A stretch of DNA of 64,000 nt from contig NSJX01000005.1 in NCBI GenBank assembly GCA_002286715.1, positions 997,959 through 1,061,958 of the forward strand, given 5' to 3'. Shown here piece after piece: positions 11,941 to 25,500 of the stretch (position 1 is its first letter; every line of letters begins with the position of its first letter). The notes under the pieces were generated by a model that saw only the letters and a list, made by a program, of their open reading frames with translations, was not told the origin of the DNA and made no database searches. This DNA is from Dentipellis sp. KUC8613 (lineage: Eukaryota; Basidiomycota; Agaricomycetes; Russulales; Hericiaceae). The translations under genes and the position numbers were made by a program.

Positions 11941-13570
11941 TGAGAGTGTGGATTATTATTTTGGTGTCTTTCTTTACTCTCACTTGCAAGGTTTTCTCGA
12001 CAAGAGTCGATTTCCGATTCCCTCGAGCAACAATTATGTAGAAGTTGAGCAATGTAAATCATCAAATAATGTTTTGCGTGTATTGAGTGTAATGCTGAAA
12101 GAACTAGAAGGTGTCAAGGGGCCCGGGGGAGTGTCAGAGGGCTCGAGGACAATCATCTGTGTCCGAGAAGTCGTGCCGCCGGCCTTGACAGTAGCTGCCA
12201 CCACAGCCCGTTCTTGACAGGCTCCTGGCAGTGACTATACTACACCGTAACTGGTATTCCGTCCATCGTTGTACATTGCCCGTGGCTTACTCTGGTCAGT
12301 GCCAGTCGATTTCCCGAAGGGATAATCACGAGTGCTACTCGCGGGCGGTCTTATTGAGGTATGCATAAATCAAGTTCAGGCGACCTAATGTCGTCTTTTC
12401 TCTTGTTGTAACAGCGCAGGTCAATCTGTCCATCTTTATGAAGCCCGGTGCTGTTTCACTCAACCCATCAACCAACAATGGGCCGATTCGAAGCCCTGCA
12501 TGAGGCGACCCTGCCTGCAATATTCTGCACGCCTATTTTTATCAATGAGTTGCCTATGTCTCAAGGTTTTTGATTACGCTGACTTCCGCAAAGGCTCCAC
12601 ACGTCATACTGTTTATTCGCTAATCGTCCCGCTCTCCGTAGGATTCGATGCTTCAGGCACATGCACTGTCGGACGCACTTCAGCCGTCACTACAGGACAT
12701 GTGGGGCTTCCACATCCTTTGATCTGGTTTGGACTTGAATTTTGAAACAGACGCAGAGTTTCTGAATTCATGTAAGTCAATCAGTCGTTCACAGGAACAT
12801 ACGCCGGGCTTACTTCTCATGAGAATGACCACTGTGTTCAAGTCACCTCCTAACCCGTCGGCGCTTACCTGGCGGAAGCTTTATCGGGAGCGTCCGGACA
12901 TCGCTTCCATAACGGCAGCTCTTGTCAAAATGACAATCTTGCGGTCTTCCCCCAGTACGCACTCGCCAATGTGCGATAACATGAGACCAATCGCGACCCA
13001 TATACTCCTCCGGCCAAGGACTTCTTCGGAACCGAAGGACGCTTTGGCTGAACGGCCTCAAAACGAATGTGTAAACTCGTCCTCCTCACAAAATGCTCCT
13101 CAGAAACCAGTGCATTGGTTTTGTTTCATTTGCATCTCACCTTATCGGTACACGTTGAACAGATGTTCGATAAGCCCGCTGGCTCGCGCTCTCCGACGGC
13201 ATCGGCCCCAGACGCACCTGTGGAGCGCTGCGTTCTCAATGCGGCGTATCGACCTGTCGAATTTTCCTCACCACCCGACACCGATGGCTGTGATTCTGTC
13301 ACAACGTAAGTCCGAATGTATGTCGACGCGCTTTTGCCCATGCGTTACATCACGAGGCACGATGTAAGACCGTAAGCAGAGGGAGGGGGATACAATTTCG
13401 TCGCCGTAATGGTGGAGCGCCGGGTTCGCATATCGGTGTGTCTAAAGCAGTCGTTCGGAATACCCTGACATGATCTCACGGTTCATTGCAGTGCTTGAAT
13501 GCATCTGACGATAAGGGCATTTCTGCCTTACCCAGGGGTTCCTCATAGACGGAAAGGGGGAGTCGACTCG
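11941..13570. other. Intergenic, no gene recognised
   Basis: A 213-codon frame starts near 12729 but has no recognisable motif, shows low-complexity basic composition and overlaps open frames on the other strand. I do not support it as a gene. Confidence 0.4.
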
Positions 13571-13578
13571 CATAAAAG
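13571..13578 (+). promoter_or_regulatory. TATA box of monooxygenase C
   Basis: CATAAAAG lies 72 bases before the ATG, matching the spacing of the paralogues. A second TATA-like string at 13632 is too near the ATG to act as the core promoter. Confidence 0.55.
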
Positions 13579-13642
13579 GACCGATCCTACTCCTGTTGCA
13601 TGCCACCCGTCAAGATTCTGTGCCTCCCCCCTATAAACTACC

Positions 13643-15813
<2,171 letters not shown>

Positions 15814-16641
15814 TGATTAGTCGGGATGGGTTGTCGTAGAGTCTCTACTCTTTATTTACTTTGGGTACTTAGATTTCATTGTCTCTTGACCGGACACGGC
15901 TCGTAATAGTCATGAGTCCACACTTCGAAGACGAAGTTGTTGAAGGCGGGGCCGAACCATTGTTGTTTGGGCATATTTGGTCCTATCTCAGTCGCCGTGA
16001 TTACCACAGCACAATACAGGTTGCCATCGCTGAACGTCCGGGGTTTGTCCAAGCCAAGCACATCCGCATTCTACCCATCATTTCCCTTCTCTCTGAGTCT
16101 CATTTTTTCCCACTTTCTCTGACGCATCGGATGCGAGAGGACATCGAGAGGTTGCAATGGGCGTCGACGTTGCAAAACTCTTCATCAACATCTGATCTTC
16201 TATCTACAGCGCCTTTGGTTGACTGCGACTTGTAACCTGCCAGTCCTTCAAGCTATTTCCCGATGCATCGGGAAATCAACGCCACTCTCTCTGATTCGTT
16301 CCCGTATGTGCTGTGTCATCGCTACCGGAATCTTTGGACATCGCCCTCCACTGCATACACCTTCGAATCGTAATACTGCATCATCATTCTTTGAAAGGTG
16401 AGCTCAGACTTGGACTGCCTGACAAGAACTGACAATTACATGAAAGAGCTCGGAAGATATGGTATTCTATATCGGCGTTAGAACATGTGCGTCCGTGAGA
16501 ACGGCGACGCCCTCAAACAGACTATTACATGGGTCAATAATGTAGAGTAACTCCTCTGCCTCTGAGTTCCACTCTGGTACGACACGGTTACAACGCGGCC
16601 GTAATCATAGATGACCGCCTCGCTTTTACAGACTCCCCAAT
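15814..16641. other. Intergenic, no gene recognised
   Basis: Flank of copy C. A minus-strand frame at 15876-16061 has no recognisable family. A 22-base palindrome is listed separately. Confidence 0.4.
16255..16276. repeat. 22-base perfect palindrome
   Basis: The sequence reads the same on both strands, with half-site ATTTCCCGATG. It is not next to an identified gene start. It could be a dimeric protein-binding site or chance. Confidence 0.5.
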
Positions 16642-16983
16642 TTGCAAACGACCCATAGGCGCTGTGCATGCAGCACATGCTATGGATGTGGTCTCGAAGA
16701 CCAAGACATCCGATGCTGCTGCCTACCTGCATGGAAAATTGATGTCTCTCCGGCTGCGTCTGGCAATCCTGATGTGGCTGGGTTTGGTTTCGGAAAGCGA
16801 CTGTGTTCTGCTAATTGGTTATTGGGCATTGCGATTTCTCTCGGCGAATTCGGTTATGGACGCCAGCTTCACTGTGACTGTGTACTCGTGAATGCTGTTC
16901 TACGCGCCGTTTCTATCGTGGCCAGTAGTATACGTTCTCACCGTACCCAAGGGCTGCCGATCATCAACCACGATGAACTCTGA
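16642..16983 (+). pseudogene. Possible cytochrome P450 heme-loop relic
   Basis: One plus frame contains NPDVAGFGFGKRLCSANW. It resembles the P450 heme-binding signature FxxGxRxCxG and the hydrophobic helix after it. Gly after the Cys is replaced by Ala, a Ser precedes it, and no ERR triad or K helix is visible upstream. Best read as an eroded 3' fragment of a P450 gene. A chance match cannot be excluded. Confidence 0.3.
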
Positions 16984-17449
16984 AAATCTGTAAATTCATA
17001 CTCGTTTTTTTCTTCATACGTGCTAACGTATCTGCTACGCTCTAGGTATCCTCTGTCCGCTCAATAATGAGGCTGCGATGAATCTACCACATGCACCTCG
17101 GCTGGATTCCGAGGCGACGAACAATGATCAGTCTCATCAGAGCGACGACAAGTGGTATCACACGGTCAGGAAGGCGTCTCTTCTTCTGCACCTGTGCTGT
17201 ATGTTTGCACTCCACGCTTCTGTTTTCTCAGCCAGCCTGAGACGGGTGACCAAACAATGCATCCTAGAATATAAAATTCACTCTTGATCTTTGGTCAAAT
17301 TCCAACCAATGATCTTGGTGGACGAGGCTTATGGATCCCGAAAAGGGAGATGAACGCTCACACAGCCAACGTCAGAATCGAAAAAAGGCTACCAAGAAGC
17401 ACATGGCGAGTGTCTTTGCGCAACACTATCACAGAGGCGCCCTCCACAG
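16984..17449. other. Intergenic, nothing recognised
   Basis: Upstream region of the small secreted protein gene at 17562. No gene is seen. Confidence 0.4.
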
Positions 17450-17457
17450 TATAAAAA
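17450..17457 (+). promoter_or_regulatory. TATA box of Pro-rich secreted protein
   Basis: TATAAAAA lies 112 bases before the ATG at 17562. The motif CACGGTTGACCCGG follows at 17487-17500 and recurs almost unchanged before the related gene at 24326. Confidence 0.6.
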
Positions 17458-17561
17458 GGAAACCCGCTCACCGTTTTCTCCAGTAACACGGTTGACCCGG
17501 TTGCCTCAGTCCCCTTCCTTCATTCCTAGCGCTTTTCCTCTCTCTTTCATCCTTCGCCAAG

Positions 17562-18024
17562 ATGCATTTCAGCTCCATTGTATATATCTTCCTTGCTCTG
17601 GTGGGTATGATGGTGAACGCCGCACCAATCGCTCATGTACGTCTTCCATGCATCTTCCAATAATACGAAGTGTGTGACGACTTTTCACTATTTGTAGGAT
17701 CCCGCTCTGGATACACGTAAATTCTCATTGAAACCTCTTTTCGCGAAGCCTGCACCCGCACTCCTTCGCCCGAGGCCTTCACCCGTGCTAGCGAAACCCG
17801 CACCGAAGCCTACACTAGCACCCGCAAACCCACCACCACCGCCACCACCACCTGTTGAGGTGACACAGGCCGCATCGGCAGCTGTGAACACAGCGGCACC
17901 CGCGATAGCTCAGCCAGCGCTGGCACCTGCGAAGCGACCGACGCCTGCAATTAAAATACCCCTCCTACGCCCGGCCGAGACCGTCAAGCCCGCTGTCCGT
18001 CCTCCCACTGCAACTCACAAATAG
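17562..18024 (+). CDS. Small secreted Pro/Ala-rich protein
   Basis: Exons 17562-17636 and 17698-18024 encode 133 aa. Exon 1 holds exactly 25 codons and is a signal peptide (hydrophobic core IVYIFLALVGMMVNA, likely cut after NAA). The rest is low complexity: repeated AKPAP-like units, a run of eight prolines near residue 70, and several Lys/Arg. There are no cysteines and no catalytic motif. The exon plan, phase-0 intron and leader motif match the larger gene at 24326, and LDTRKFSL here matches LEARKLSL there. I therefore read this as a paralogue lacking the C-terminal globular domain. It is probably extracellular, perhaps wall-bound; function unknown. Confidence 0.75.
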
Positions 18025-18983
18025 GATCGTTGAGTCTGTCACCTTGCCGCCGACGCGATTTTAGTGAGTTCATGGTAGACAACTCTGTGGTGAACAAGTG
18101 TTAATGGTCTATCTTGGAAGCATCACGTCCCACGTCCGATGAAGACCTCCCAATACACTCTTCTCCGGCGTCCCCATTGCCCCCATGCTACCAAGCAGGG
18201 AGGGCGCATCTCGATAAATATGTAGTCTTTATTGTTATTTAACAGAGCTCTCTTTCTCAAAGGTCGTTAGGCTCACGCTCACAAGCAGAAACGGTTTATC
18301 TGTTAGTTTCATCTTACACGACAGACCCCTTATGAATCTGGCCAGAACTGCAACGAGCTTATAGCGGTACAAAGTCTCTTTGCTTGTTTCGGTCAGTCTC
18401 TGCTATCGTGCTGGTCGATATTCGTCGAGCGTATCTGAACTTCATGAAACATTACGAGAGAAAATCTCGCAATTCGACTCCACAATCCAGTCCGCCTCCC
18501 CTCAGCACTCAACGTTTGACATACACCCCGATCTCGGTATATCTCCTGCTGACAAACCGAAAAGAAATGGCTTGAATGGCGCTCGTCAGTTCGGAGAAGC
18601 GCGCATTTTGCTTCTCTCTTGTGTCCGGTGCGCCCCCCTGTCCTTAGTAAGTGCCATCGCAAAACTGTATTGTCTGAGGGTATATAGATAATGATCCACC
18701 TTTCCTCCTAGAACCCACATGCCTTAGCCGTAGTTTTGCTGACGGAGCATCTTCCTGTAGCGAAGTCGACTCTACCGTGGTGCATGGCACTTGCAAGTTG
18801 CTAATGGAAACATCCAGATTCAGGTGTGTAATCCCCGAGTCTTGTCGCAGTTTGTCCATGTGTCTTTCGCCTTCGAATATTGGTCGTCGAGCGCTATCCA
18901 AAATCTGTACCTGCCCCCATATTGACACCTATCCGCCTAGACGGAATAATATACGCCACCCAGGACCTCCTCACCCCAGGGAG
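18025..18983. other. Intergenic, no gene recognised
   Basis: About 1 kb between the Pro-rich protein gene and the NmrA-type gene. Only short overlapping frames are present. Confidence 0.4.
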
Positions 18984-18991
18984 TATAAATA
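18984..18991 (+). promoter_or_regulatory. TATA box of NmrA-type gene
   Basis: TATAAATA lies 101 bases before the ATG at 19085. The interval is pyrimidine-rich (TTTTCCTCCCCTCAG), typical of a fungal 5' leader. Confidence 0.6.
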
Positions 18992-19084
18992 CCTCGACAC
19001 GCTCCCGGAAAAGACAGCATCTCAGCTACCTTCTGTCTTTTCCTCCCCTCAGCTTGGGTCTTCATCGCTATCACCTTAACCAAC

Positions 19085-20179
19085 ATGTCGTCGTTCAGGA
19101 CCTTCGCCGTCGCCGGCATCGGCAGCCTTGGCGGACCCATCGCTGAAGAGCTCCTCAAGCAAAAGGCAGCGGGTCAAATCACCGACGTCATCCTCCTCAC
19201 CCGTGCGGTATGTTTGTCCCCATCTAGTCTCCTCCGAATTTACTTAAACCATCCGCTCCCCCCACCTCTAGTCAAGCAACAACACGATCGCTACTCATCT
19301 CGCCACCCTCGGCGCGCGCCTCGTCGCTGTCGACTACACTTCCCTTGCCTCCCTCACCGCTGCCCTGACCGGCACCGACGTCCTCCTCTCGACCGTCTCG
19401 CACCTCCAGCTGCACGTGCAGCCGCTCCTCGCACGCGCTGCGCAGGCTGCGGGCGTGCGGCTGTTCGCACCGTCTGAGTATGGTGCGCCAACAGATGGCC
19501 CCGCGGCGGACGTACCAGGTGTCCTACAGACGAAGCGTGCGCTGCATACGACGTTGAGGGAGCTTGGGCTGCCGTACGTGCTCACGTTCACGGGCGCGTT
19601 CCCGGATTATGTGTTCGTCCCGTGAGTATGCCACCTCACCTATACCTCTTTATATCTATAGCCGCGCCCTTGCGATATACTGAGATCGTGACATTAATAT
19701 CTCCCAGGGATCTCTTCATAGATCTGGTGAACGGGAAGGCCACGGTTGGCGGCGACGGCACCGCGGTCAATTCGTTCACATCTATGCCCGACATCGCGCG
19801 CTTCGTCGTGCATGCGCTGGTTACCCTTCCGCCTGCCGAGCTCAACTGGAAGACATTGCGAATTGAGGGAGAGCGTATCGTGAGCATCTCATTTCGCTCT
19901 TGCGGTTTCACATGTATAATACTGAGTTGTTGATACCGCAAGTCCTTCAACGAGATCTTCAACCAATACACCGCCAAGACCGGCAAGCATATCACCGTCA
20001 GCTACAAATCGCTCGCCGAGCTCGAGGCGGCATTCAAAGCCAATCCATCCGATCTCGCGAGCTACCTGCACTGGGTATGGGGTCAAGGCAAAGGCACCGT
20101 CGGAACGCCTGAGCAGTTGTCGAATGGCCTGTATCCTGAGTGGAACCCGAAGAAAGCCATAGACGCTATTGCTTCGTAA
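19085..20179 (+). CDS. NmrA-like / isoflavone-reductase-family NAD(P)-binding protein
   Basis: Exons 19085-19207, 19272-19621, 19708-19879 and 19943-20179 give 293 aa. The N-terminus is a Rossmann fold with AVAGIGSLGGPIAEEL (the glycine-rich dinucleotide loop, residues 8-23). Next come DVLLSTVS and a VRLFAPSEYG segment, which are typical of the PCBER/isoflavone reductase branch of atypical short-chain dehydrogenases. The Lys in VLQTKRALH sits where this family has its catalytic Lys. The likely role is reduction of a phenylpropanoid-like or quinone compound with NADPH, or redox sensing as in NmrA. The sequence does not decide between them. Cytosolic, with no signal peptide. Confidence 0.88.
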
Positions 20180-20993
20180 AAGGCCCAGTCAGGACGATGT
20201 GAATGGTACTTGTGGCTCTACGATATTCAGATGCGTAACAGTTCTGTATTGTAGTCGTACTTGTTCACTCCAAACCCAATTGACGTATAGAAATCTGAAG
20301 TCGCGAACGAAGCCAACTCAAGCCGAACCCATGCAAAATGTTCACCGCATATAATCCACTCATTTCGAAAAGGGTAGTTCTATCATGTAGTTTGTGAATA
20401 ACCTTTCATGAGTGTATCATACTATCGCTCGCAGTTTATGAAATATGGAGTCTATAATTTCCGAGTGCCAGGCGTACTGCAGCGCTGAAGCCGACTCGCG
20501 AATGAATCTATATTGTACGCAACACGTCATCCTAGTTGGGAAGATTTTCGGCCGACCCAAAAATACACATACACGATTGCTCGGAGACATTCTGACGCAA
20601 TGATCGTCACAATAGCGGCAAAGAAGACCACCCTTCAGACCGTGGAAGACCACATGGTCGGAGAAGCACCTTCCAGAGTGCTAAATTCACACCACAACCA
20701 CAAGGCCAGACGAGTTTGAATAGATGCTGCCGCCGAGCAGCTTCTAGACATGCCGATATCTGCCAGCGGCGAAAGTACCTTGATTCCGGATCGACATTCT
20801 TCTATGACGTGTCAGTTGAAGACCCACGCCCGTATCCTAGACTTCCCTAGCAGGCAACAGCGTAACATGGCGCACTTTCGTGGGCCAGTGAATTCCCAGG
20901 CGCACTTCTTCCACCATCTGAGCGCATGGAAGGATTAGTTATAAACACGCATGGATTGTCGACACAAAATGTGACTAACCTTCATATTGAACC
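20180..20993. other. Intergenic, no gene recognised
   Basis: About 0.8 kb with only short frames. Confidence 0.4.
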
Positions 20994-21751
20994 ATGTCAA
21001 ACTATAGCCTCCTCAAACTCGCCCTTCTTGTTCTCGGACACGCATTTTACCACGTCACCGTGACACCCCCGAACGCACCACCAAAGGGCTCCGAGAAAGC
21101 TCGATATGGGAAAGATGCACTCTCGCGCAAGATCGTGATGAATGCTGTCGTTCCCATTGAGGTGATGAGCATTTTTAACACCGATAATGGGACACTGAGA
21201 TACTCATACCTATTGTCCAGCTCGGCCTGATCATACCGACGCTTTGCCAGGCGGCCACGACCCTCGCTTTACTGCCCTCCTCTGACCTCATTTACTCATC
21301 CTCTGCCACCCAGCGCTTCGGCTCGCTTCCCAGATCTTTCCTCGCAGGCGTCGTCCTCCAGCTTCTTGCCGGAATAATCCGCATTAGCTGCTACCGTGCC
21401 CTCGGACGCCTCTTCACCTTTGAACTGTCGATCCGCACGGAACACAAGTTAGTCACAGGAGGACCTTACAGCATTGTGAGGCACCCAAGCTACGTCGGCA
21501 CGTTTTGCGCGCAGGCGGGTATGCTTCTCTGTACATTTGGACCAGGAGGGTGGCTATACGAGGCGGGGTGGTTATCGAGCGGTCTCGTGCGTACCGCCGC
21601 GGTCATGCTCGGCGCGTGGGTAGTGTACTTGCTAACAGGAATGGTGAGGCGAACGAGTAGCGAGGATCGGATGCTGAAGCGTGAGTTTGGAAAGGAGTGG
21701 GAGATGTGGGCGAAGAGGGTTCCATACAAAATGATACCGGGGATATTCTAG
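20994..21751 (+). CDS. Protein-S-isoprenylcysteine O-methyltransferase-like membrane protein
   Basis: Exons 20994-21161 and 21221-21751 give 232 aa. Hydrophobic spans lie near residues 5-20, 57-75, 95-112, 150-165 and 180-195. The C-terminal half has the ICMT signature: TGGPYSIVRHPSYVG (residues ~135-150) and, near the end, SSEDRMLKREFGKEW, where the acidic pair and FG..W are conserved. True ICMT (Ste14) methylates the C-terminal prenyl-cysteine of Ras and a-factor-type pheromones in the ER. Basidiomycetes carry several divergent ICMT-like genes, so the substrate of this copy is uncertain. The N-terminus is short compared with Ste14. Confidence 0.8.
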
Positions 21752-24209
21752 CCCAACTTCTAGGCTTGAAGGAGTATTCCGAACCTGCAGAGTGTAGAAT
21801 ACGTAACTCTTACGCAGGATTGGGGTCTGCGATGTACAGGCTTGGTACAGGCGCTCGAAATATGTTCTCCGGTCTATCAAGACGTTCAACTTTCAACCTG
21901 TACGGTTCCGGTACGCACGCACACGAACACTGCAGAAATTTCATATGTCAGCAAGCGGCGATTAGAATAGTGAGCAATATTGCTCAGTAGCTTCTTCGAA
22001 TACAAGAAAATACTACTTATGGTCAGAGTGACAACACACAGGATTTCGGCGGACCGCCGGGAGATGAATGTTGCAGAACGTCAGGGCTACTCGATGGATA
22101 AGATTAATTTACATGGCACCCACATGCAATTGAACGAGTGCAGGGACGTTGTGGCCAAGTCATGGCTCAGAATGCAGCATAGTCGAGCATTCGGCTGTAC
22201 ATGTGGCCGCGTCGCTTGGTAGTATTTGTCCTCATCGCAAAGCTAGTAAGCGCAACGTGCCGCGGTCTTCTAGACTCATATCTGCTTCCGTCACGACCGT
22301 TGCGACCAACGGCCCTCCATCTCTCCCCGCATCATCTAAAATTGCAAACTGCTTTAGAGAAACGAGCTACTTTTCCGTGCGATCTCATGGTTTCCGTATT
22401 GGACCTCTGGCGTTGTCCACCGGGAGTTTCGAAATGATTTTGCAGCTCGTGATGAAGCATGATCTACGAAAGGGTAGTTTTTATCTACGCTCAGGCGGAC
22501 AAACGGATAGGTGGTAGGAGGCGCATACCGGAATGGAAGCTGCGGTTGAGACAAGTCGAGTACGTGCTCGCTTTAGATCAGTATCACCATTCTGACCATC
22601 CATAGTCAGGACTGCGCAGCCATTTTCGACGATCAACTACAGATGAATAATCGGATGTGAGTGTACCTCACGTCTGAAACCTCAGAAACGTCGCTTTCGA
22701 TTCGCAGTGCCCGGGGGCGAAGTGTGAGTCGTGATTTCACCTTTCATATCATCGTTTATTTAACATTTTTACGCTCACACACTGACAGCTCGTTCGCTCA
22801 AGCCGAGTATGAGACTTCTTCCGAGTTCCATTTTTCGGCATCCAGGCAACTTCTCCGAGTTTCAACAAACATGAGCCTATGCGTGATCACATCTTTGGAT
22901 TCTCCGGCCTCGTCGGCGGCGACGCACAGCAATGGTAAGGCACTTGATGTTTGAGCTTCGAGCTATGATTGGATGACTGGAAGGTGCTCTGCTACGCAAT
23001 ATTGGCTGCATCATAGGACTAATATCCAGGCTACGTAAAGGGCCTCGTCAAATGTCTATAGACTAATCTCTTGAACCAGATCCCGAGCACTATCTCGACA
23101 TTGAGGGATTCATACGTGTTCTGGGTATCCTGCATAGGCAGTAACTTGGACGTGAACTTGAACTCGAGTGCGTCAATAACGTCAAAATATTGACATCCAT
23201 TGCTTTACTCAAACACTTACTTATGCTGTGCTCAAGACGAGTTGCGACATTGCGGGCTGCCGCGGGCTTGGAGAGATGGTTGAAGCGGGCCTTCTGACCG
23301 ATCTTCCCCGAGTCCCTCGACGCGGTGCTTCGGTGCAGCGAGTTTGATTCGATTGCTCGATCGTGGTCACGCGAAAGCTGAAGGGCCCGCTCTTCTTGTG
23401 TTCTGAAGTCATTCACGCTCAGCCGACACAAACAGTCCCTTCCCACAACTATTGGGAACATTCACCCTTGACAGAATCTGTCATGGCTGATTATGAAGCC
23501 TGAAGTTCTTGTCTTGTGTAGATCCCGCAATCATAGGTATCCAGTCACAGTCTCCACCGCTATCAATATGGCAGAGCGCGCGTTTGGGCGCGGACCATGT
23601 TGCTTCTTCTCAGGGGTACCTCGGCATCACAACACCGTACTTAGTATGTCCTTCTCTGTTGCAGTCCCACACTCATGACGGTTGATCATGATTCCCTGTT
23701 GGCTGTCATATGCAGCTCATACTCGTTGCGTTCGCTAGTGATGGATGAGCGTCTGTGAGTATGAGACGCTCCGTCATCGGACCATCGGTGGTCTGGCGGT
23801 GTCGGGCTCAGGCGCTTGCAGTAGGTAGTACTCGTTTCGTCATCCAATGTAACGAACAAAATCTGAGCGCAGGGTACCTACCGGGCACAGGCCGATATCC
23901 ACAATGGGACCAACATGATACAAGTCAGGCGGGATGGGGCGTTCACCTGACACGCAGATAGCGAGGCGCTGGGATATTGACGCCGCAATTGGTTCTAGTG
24001 GAACCGGCGCCGATGGCCCAACAGGACCGAAGGGTACATGTGCACCTGTCTAAATCTTCTGGTGTGGCTGACGTTTCTCATCTTCTTAGCAGGGGGGTAA
24101 CTACAATCACGCGTTTCCATGCCCTTAATTTGACAATGCGAAACCGCGGCCAAGAAATTCCTATCATCAAGTCATAATTGGTGGGCATGCTAGGCGCGCG
24201 ATGCATCCG
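21752..24209. other. Intergenic, no gene recognised
   Basis: About 2.5 kb. Around 22790-22935 one plus frame reads smoothly (HIFGFSGLVGG) between plausible intron borders, which could be an eroded exon. I cannot assign it to a family. The minus frame at 23090-23461 has no motif. Confidence 0.35.
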
Positions 24210-24217
24210 TATAAAAG
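24210..24217 (+). promoter_or_regulatory. TATA box of Ala/Pro-rich secreted protein
   Basis: TATAAAAG lies 116 bases before the ATG at 24326. CACGGTTGATCCGG follows at 24246-24259, at the same offset as in the related gene at 17562. Confidence 0.6.
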
Positions 24218-24325
24218 GATGCGTGCAGGATCCTTGTTTCTTCAGCACGGTTGATCCGGCCACCTTCACCTTCCTTCCACACTTGTTAATCACTTTCTTC
24301 ACGACTTCAATTCTCATCTGCCAAC

Positions 24326-25500
24326 ATGCGTTTGCCATCTGTTCTCTACGTTTCCCTGGCCCTCGCTGGCCTGCTTGCCCAGGCTGCGCCTGTTGCGGAG
24401 GTCCGTACCGTTTCCCCCTTCGTTCTCTTGCTGTTGACCTGACATTTGTTGACAGCGCTCTGCGTTTGAACGCGATGACCAAGTTGCAGCTCTCGAGGCA
24501 AGGAAATTGTCTCTCGGGAGTGCGCTTGGGAAGGTAGCTGCGAAACCCGCAGCTGCCAAGCCTGCCGTCGCTGCGAAACCCGCAGCGGCGAAGCCCGCGG
24601 TGGCGAAACCTCCCGCCGCGGCGCCCCCTGCAGCGAAGCTCCCTGCAGCGAAGCCCCCCGCTGCCGCACCCCCCGCCGCGAAGCCTCCGGCTGCCGCACC
24701 CCCCAAGGTTGCACCTGCGGCTCCTAAGCCTGCACCTGCACCTGCACCTGCCAAGCCGGCTGCGCCCCCAGCGAAGCCGGCTGCGCCCCCAGCGAAGCCG
24801 CCTGTGGCCGCGGCATGCCCCGTCTACAACAAGGCCGACGCCCAGGACATCTCTCAGCGTGACATCGAGTTGATCGCTAAGCGCGCGAACGAGGAGTTCT
24901 GGTTCCGCTGGGAAGACCCAAGCATTACCAGTGGTGGGACTCTTCTGCAGCTTGCTGCCCGTAAGGGTACCAAGGTGCGTATTTTCATCTGGTTGAAGAA
25001 CGGCAACTGACTTCGCGGCGTTCGTGCAGGACTTCGACGATCAGGCTTACAAGTGGATCTCGACCAACGCTGCCGCTGTTACTCGTAGTGCGTACTATGT
25101 CTGCTCGTCCATGGATACCTTCGCAGTGCTAAATCTATATTATTTGCGCCTTACAGGCAGCTTTGGCAAGCGTGTCCCCACCATCTACGTTCTTCCCGCC
25201 GGCACTGCCCAGGCTCTCCTCGCACGGGCTAAGCAGTTCGAGGAGACGAGTGCCGCCGGTGTGCCCGCTGACTTCGTGGTGAAGGACAACGAGCCCGGCG
25301 ACATCGGCATCAACGGTATCGCCCCGTCGGCGGACGGCACGCTCCCGCTCGACCAGTTCCGTAGCCAGATCATCCGGACGGTTATCAAGAGCGCGTCGAA
25401 GGGCAGCCAACAGTTCATCACGATCAACAAGGCTGGCAAGGCAAGCAAGACCGCGTCCAAGACGGACCAGGCGCTTTTGAACAAGATTTCATGCAACTGA
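24326..25500 (+). CDS. Secreted protein with Ala-Lys-Pro repeat linker and unknown C-terminal domain
   Basis: Exons 24326-24400, 24456-24974, 25030-25087 and 25157-25500 give 331 aa. Exon 1 (25 codons) is a signal peptide ending LLAQAAPVAE. Residues ~55-150 are a repeat of Ala, Pro and Lys (units such as AAKP and PPAAAPPAAK). The C-terminal ~180 residues form a compact-looking domain that begins ACPVYNKADAQDIS, ends with a Cys-Asn tail and contains WFRWEDPS and FKD/DYKWIST-like segments. Only two cysteines are visible, at the two ends of that domain, which suggests one disulphide. I recognise no enzyme family. The linker resembles wall-anchoring or mucin-like spacers. Strong codon bias (C/G-ending) and a clean TATA box suggest high expression. 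Confidence 0.85.

Noticed and set aside
12729..13367. 212-residue plus-strand frame
   Set aside because: No motif, no plausible promoter or intron borders, and competing frames on the other strand. Too weak to call.
13631..13640. TATA-like CTATAAAC just before the ATG of copy C
   Set aside because: Only about 10 bases from the start codon. The box at 13571 fits the spacing of the paralogues.
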